Positions 4,678-6,156 of a DNA stretch of 6,156 nt are shown here, one piece after another. The notes below the pieces were generated by a model, which was not told the DNA's origin, searched no databases, and saw only the letters and a list, made by a program, of their open reading frames with translations. The stretch spans positions 1 through 6,156 of the forward strand of contig JADFKX010000126.1 in assembly GCA_022564695.1 (NCBI GenBank), given 5' to 3'. The position numbers and the translations under genes were made by a program. Numbering within the stretch: the stretch's first letter is position 1; every line of letters starts with the position of its first letter. The DNA is from Chloroflexota bacterium. GTDB taxonomy: Bacteria > Chloroflexota > Dehalococcoidia > SM23-28-2 > RBG-16-64-32.

Positions 4678-5846
4678 AACCCCAGGCCGCGACCGGCGAT
4701 GATACCGCGCATGATCTCGCTGGTGCCGGCGGCGATAGTCAGCCCCGCGGCGAACAGGTAGAACTGCTCGATGCGTCCTTTCAGCGGCGCCCAGCGCGAC
4801 CCCGGCTCGATCTGGCCGCCCAGGCCCAGCATCTCCATGCCTGCGCCGGCCAGCCGCTGCTGCAGCTCGGAGCCGTACATCTTGGACATGGAGGCCTCGG
4901 CGTTGGGTATCTGGCCCCTCGCCTGCATGGAGGCGACGCGGTAGGCGAGCATCCGCCCCGTCTGGAACTCGATCGCCAGCTCCGCCAATTTTTGTCGTAC
5001 GCAGGTGTCGTCCAGGAGCCGCCCGCCGTCCGACCTCGACTCGGCGGCGTACGCCACCAGCTCCTCGTACATGCGGACGCCCATCACGACGCGGTTGATG
5101 CCTGAGCGCTCGAAGTCCAGGGTGGCGGCGGCGACGTACCAGCCGCGGTTCAGCTCGCCGACGAGGTACTCGCGGGGGATGCGGACGTTATCGAAGAACA
5201 CCTCGTTGAACGTGTCTCGCCCCAGCATATCGGTGAGCGGCCTCACCTCGACGCCGGGCGTCTTCATGTCCAGCAGGAAGTAGCTGATCCCCTTGTGCTT
5301 CGGCGCTTCCGGGTCAGTGCGGGCAAGGAGGATGCACCAATCGGCGTGATGGGCCAGAGAGGTCCAGATCTTCTGGCCGTTGATGACGAAGGAGTCGCCG
5401 TCCGCAACGGCGGAGGTCTGAAGGGAGGCCAGGTCGGAGCCGGCGGCGGGCTCGCTGAACCCCTGGCACCAGACCACGTCGCCGCTAGCGATTGCGGGCA
5501 GAAGCTGTCGCTTCTGCTCATCGGTGCCGTAGAGGATGATCGTGGGGCCCACGCGGTCCGGGCCCACCCCGAGCTGGATGGGGGCGCGGTAGTAGCTCAT
5601 CTCCTCGTTGTAGATGACCTGCATCATGTGGCTAGCCGCCAGGCCGCCGTGCTCCTCCGGCCAGCCAAGCGTCAGCCACTTGCGCTGGGCGAGCTTCTTC
5701 TGGAAGGAGCGCAGGAACTCCCAACGCCCCTCGCCGGCCTCGCCCAGAGCGCCGGCGCCGCTCCAATCGGCGGGCAGCTCCTCTCGAAGGAACTCCCGGA
5801 TATCGCTGCGAAACCTCTCCTCTTCGGGCGTGAAACGGAACTCCAT
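4665..5846 (-). CDS. Acyl-CoA dehydrogenase family protein
   Basis: FAD-dependent cytoplasmic enzyme that introduces a double bond between C2 and C3 of an acyl-CoA and passes electrons to electron-transfer flavoprotein. At 393 residues it is of normal length. The N-terminal helical domain is about 1-120, the central beta domain about 121-230 with CQGFSEPAAGSDLASL (127-142) and GQKIWTSLA (157-165), and the C-terminal helical domain ends in AAGTSEIMRGIIAGRGLGLP (372-391). The usual catalytic glutamate just before GT in medium-chain enzymes is Ala373 here. Glu246 in LDFERSG matches the helix position that carries the base in isovaleryl-CoA dehydrogenase (LDLER) and in some mycobacterial steroid FadE proteins, which suggests branched, long or ring-bearing substrates. 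GGAGG lies 7 bases before the ATG at 5846. First gene of a unit with the DinB gene. Confidence 0.95.
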   Translation of the reverse strand: MEFRFTPEEERFRSDIREFLREELPADWSGAGALGEAGEGRWEFLRSFQKKLAQRKWLTLGWPEEHGGLAASHMMQVIYNEEMSYYRAPIQLGVGPDRVGPTIILYGTDEQKRQLLPAIASGDVVWCQGFSEPAAGSDLASLQTSAVADGDSFVINGQKIWTSLAHHADWCILLARTDPEAPKHKGISYFLLDMKTPGVEVRPLTDMLGRDTFNEVFFDNVRIPREYLVGELNRGWYVAAATLDFERSGINRVVMGVRMYEELVAYAAESRSDGGRLLDDTCVRQKLAELAIEFQTGRMLAYRVASMQARGQIPNAEASMSKMYGSELQQRLAGAGMEMLGLGGQIEPGSRWAPLKGRIEQFYLFAAGLTIAAGTSEIMRGIIAGRGLGLPRG

Positions 5847-5886
5847 TGGCTTGCCTCCGCGCCAAACGGCCAGGCTGGACGGCGTC

Positions 5887-5915
5887 AGTATATACTACAG
5901 CCAGCGGTTTTTCGA
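5887..5915. promoter_or_regulatory. Divergent promoter with palindromic -10 box
   Basis: AGTATATACT (5887-5896) is a perfect palindrome that reads TATACT on both strands. On the minus strand TCGAAA (5915-5910, four of six) stands 17 bases upstream of TATACT (5892-5887), giving a plausible promoter for the acyl-CoA dehydrogenase with a leader of about 34 bases. On the plus strand TATACT (5891-5896) would start a transcript near 5903, about 14 bases before the lipoprotein ATG, but no good -35 is seen. The minus-strand assignment is the stronger. Confidence 0.45.
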
Positions 5916-5916
5916 T

Positions 5917-6156
5917 ATGCGCGCCGTCTCGCTGCCCGTCATTCTGGTCGGCCTGATCATCGCGGCCTGCGCCGGCAGCGCCATCGCGCCCGGACCCACC
6001 CCGACGCCGACGGCGGCGCCGACGCCGGTGGCCACGCCCGTGCCCACGCCGGCATTCCTCGATCCCGCTGAGGTGCCCGTGCTCACCCTCCAGGACATCT
6101 TCCCGCTGCGGGATCTCTCGACGCTGCGACTCGATCCCTCGCGGCTGCGGACGCTT
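5917..6156 (+). CDS. Probable lipoprotein with Pro/Thr linker, cut by window edge
   Basis: The frame is open from ATG 5917 to the window edge, 80 codons. The first 18 residues form a lipoprotein signal: a positive start (MR), a hydrophobic core (about 4-16), and the lipobox IAAC with Cys18 as the lipid-anchored residue. Residues 27-45 are a flexible linker, 14 of 19 being Pro or Thr, such as linkers that carry an exported domain away from the membrane; these are frequent in Chloroflexota. The visible part of the following domain (FLDPAEVPVLTLQDIFPL, then a Leu/Arg-rich stretch) is not recognised. The product should be anchored outside the membrane. No good ribosome site precedes the ATG, and the predicted leader is very short. 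It diverges from the acyl-CoA dehydrogenase. An unrelated overlapping frame exists, but this one alone gives a signal peptide and lipobox. Confidence 0.72.
   Translation, partial: MRAVSLPVILVGLIIAACAGSAIAPGPTPTPTAAPTPVATPVPTPAFLDPAEVPVLTLQDIFPLRDLSTLRLDPSRLRTL

Noticed and set aside
5295..6071. Plus-strand frame of 258 codons opposite the acyl-CoA dehydrogenase and into the lipoprotein
   Set aside because: The dehydrogenase on the other strand is certain, and the lipoprotein frame at 5917 gives a signal peptide and lipobox that this frame does not.
1..6156. A single pathway operon or defence/CRISPR system across the window
   Set aside because: Genes alternate in direction and belong to ordinary metabolic families; there are no regularly spaced repeats, nucleases, transposases, RNA genes or toxin-antitoxin pairs that I can see.

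Overview
The window is G+C-rich (about two-thirds by eye) and bacterial. It carries six recognisable protein-coding genes plus one probable partial gene that runs off the right edge. Several things fit an environmental Chloroflexota such as Dehalococcoidia or SAR202: a family III CoA-transferase, an acyl-CoA dehydrogenase and an enolase-superfamily enzyme close together, and a lipoprotein with a Thr-Pro linker. This placement is inference from gene content and style; there is no marker gene here.

Layout, left to right. (1) 1-840, minus: C-terminally cut CaiB/BaiF CoA-transferase. (2) 841-1057: divergent spacer with a promoter for each neighbour. Between the two promoters lies a chain of three abutting hairpins that resembles an IS200/IS605-type end. 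(3) 1058-2191, plus: mandelate racemase/muconate lactonizing enzyme relative, probably an acid-sugar dehydratase. (4) 2192-2248: convergent gap with a long stem-loop. (5) 2249-2959, minus: histidine phosphatase. (6) 2960-3075: divergent spacer with two -10-like boxes. (7) 3076-4164, plus: uncharacterised protein resembling TIM-barrel glycoside hydrolases. (8) 4165-4184: hairpin in a 10-base convergent gap. (9) 5846-4175, minus: a two-gene unit, acyl-CoA dehydrogenase then DinB-like protein, 4 bases apart. (10) 5847-5916: divergent spacer with a palindromic -10 box. (11) 5917-6156, plus: N-terminus of a lipoprotein.

The genes form alternating convergent and divergent pairs rather than one operon. 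Only acyl-CoA dehydrogenase and DinB are likely co-transcribed. The CoA-transferase and dehydrogenase fit acyl-CoA catabolism, and the enolase-superfamily enzyme and hydrolase-like protein fit sugar or sugar-acid breakdown, but nothing shows that they share a pathway.

I found no convincing new multi-gene system. The points most worth a second look are the hairpin chain, the inverted repeat over the -35 box of the enolase-superfamily gene, the relocated catalytic glutamate of the dehydrogenase, and the hydrolase-like gene with a Cys cluster.
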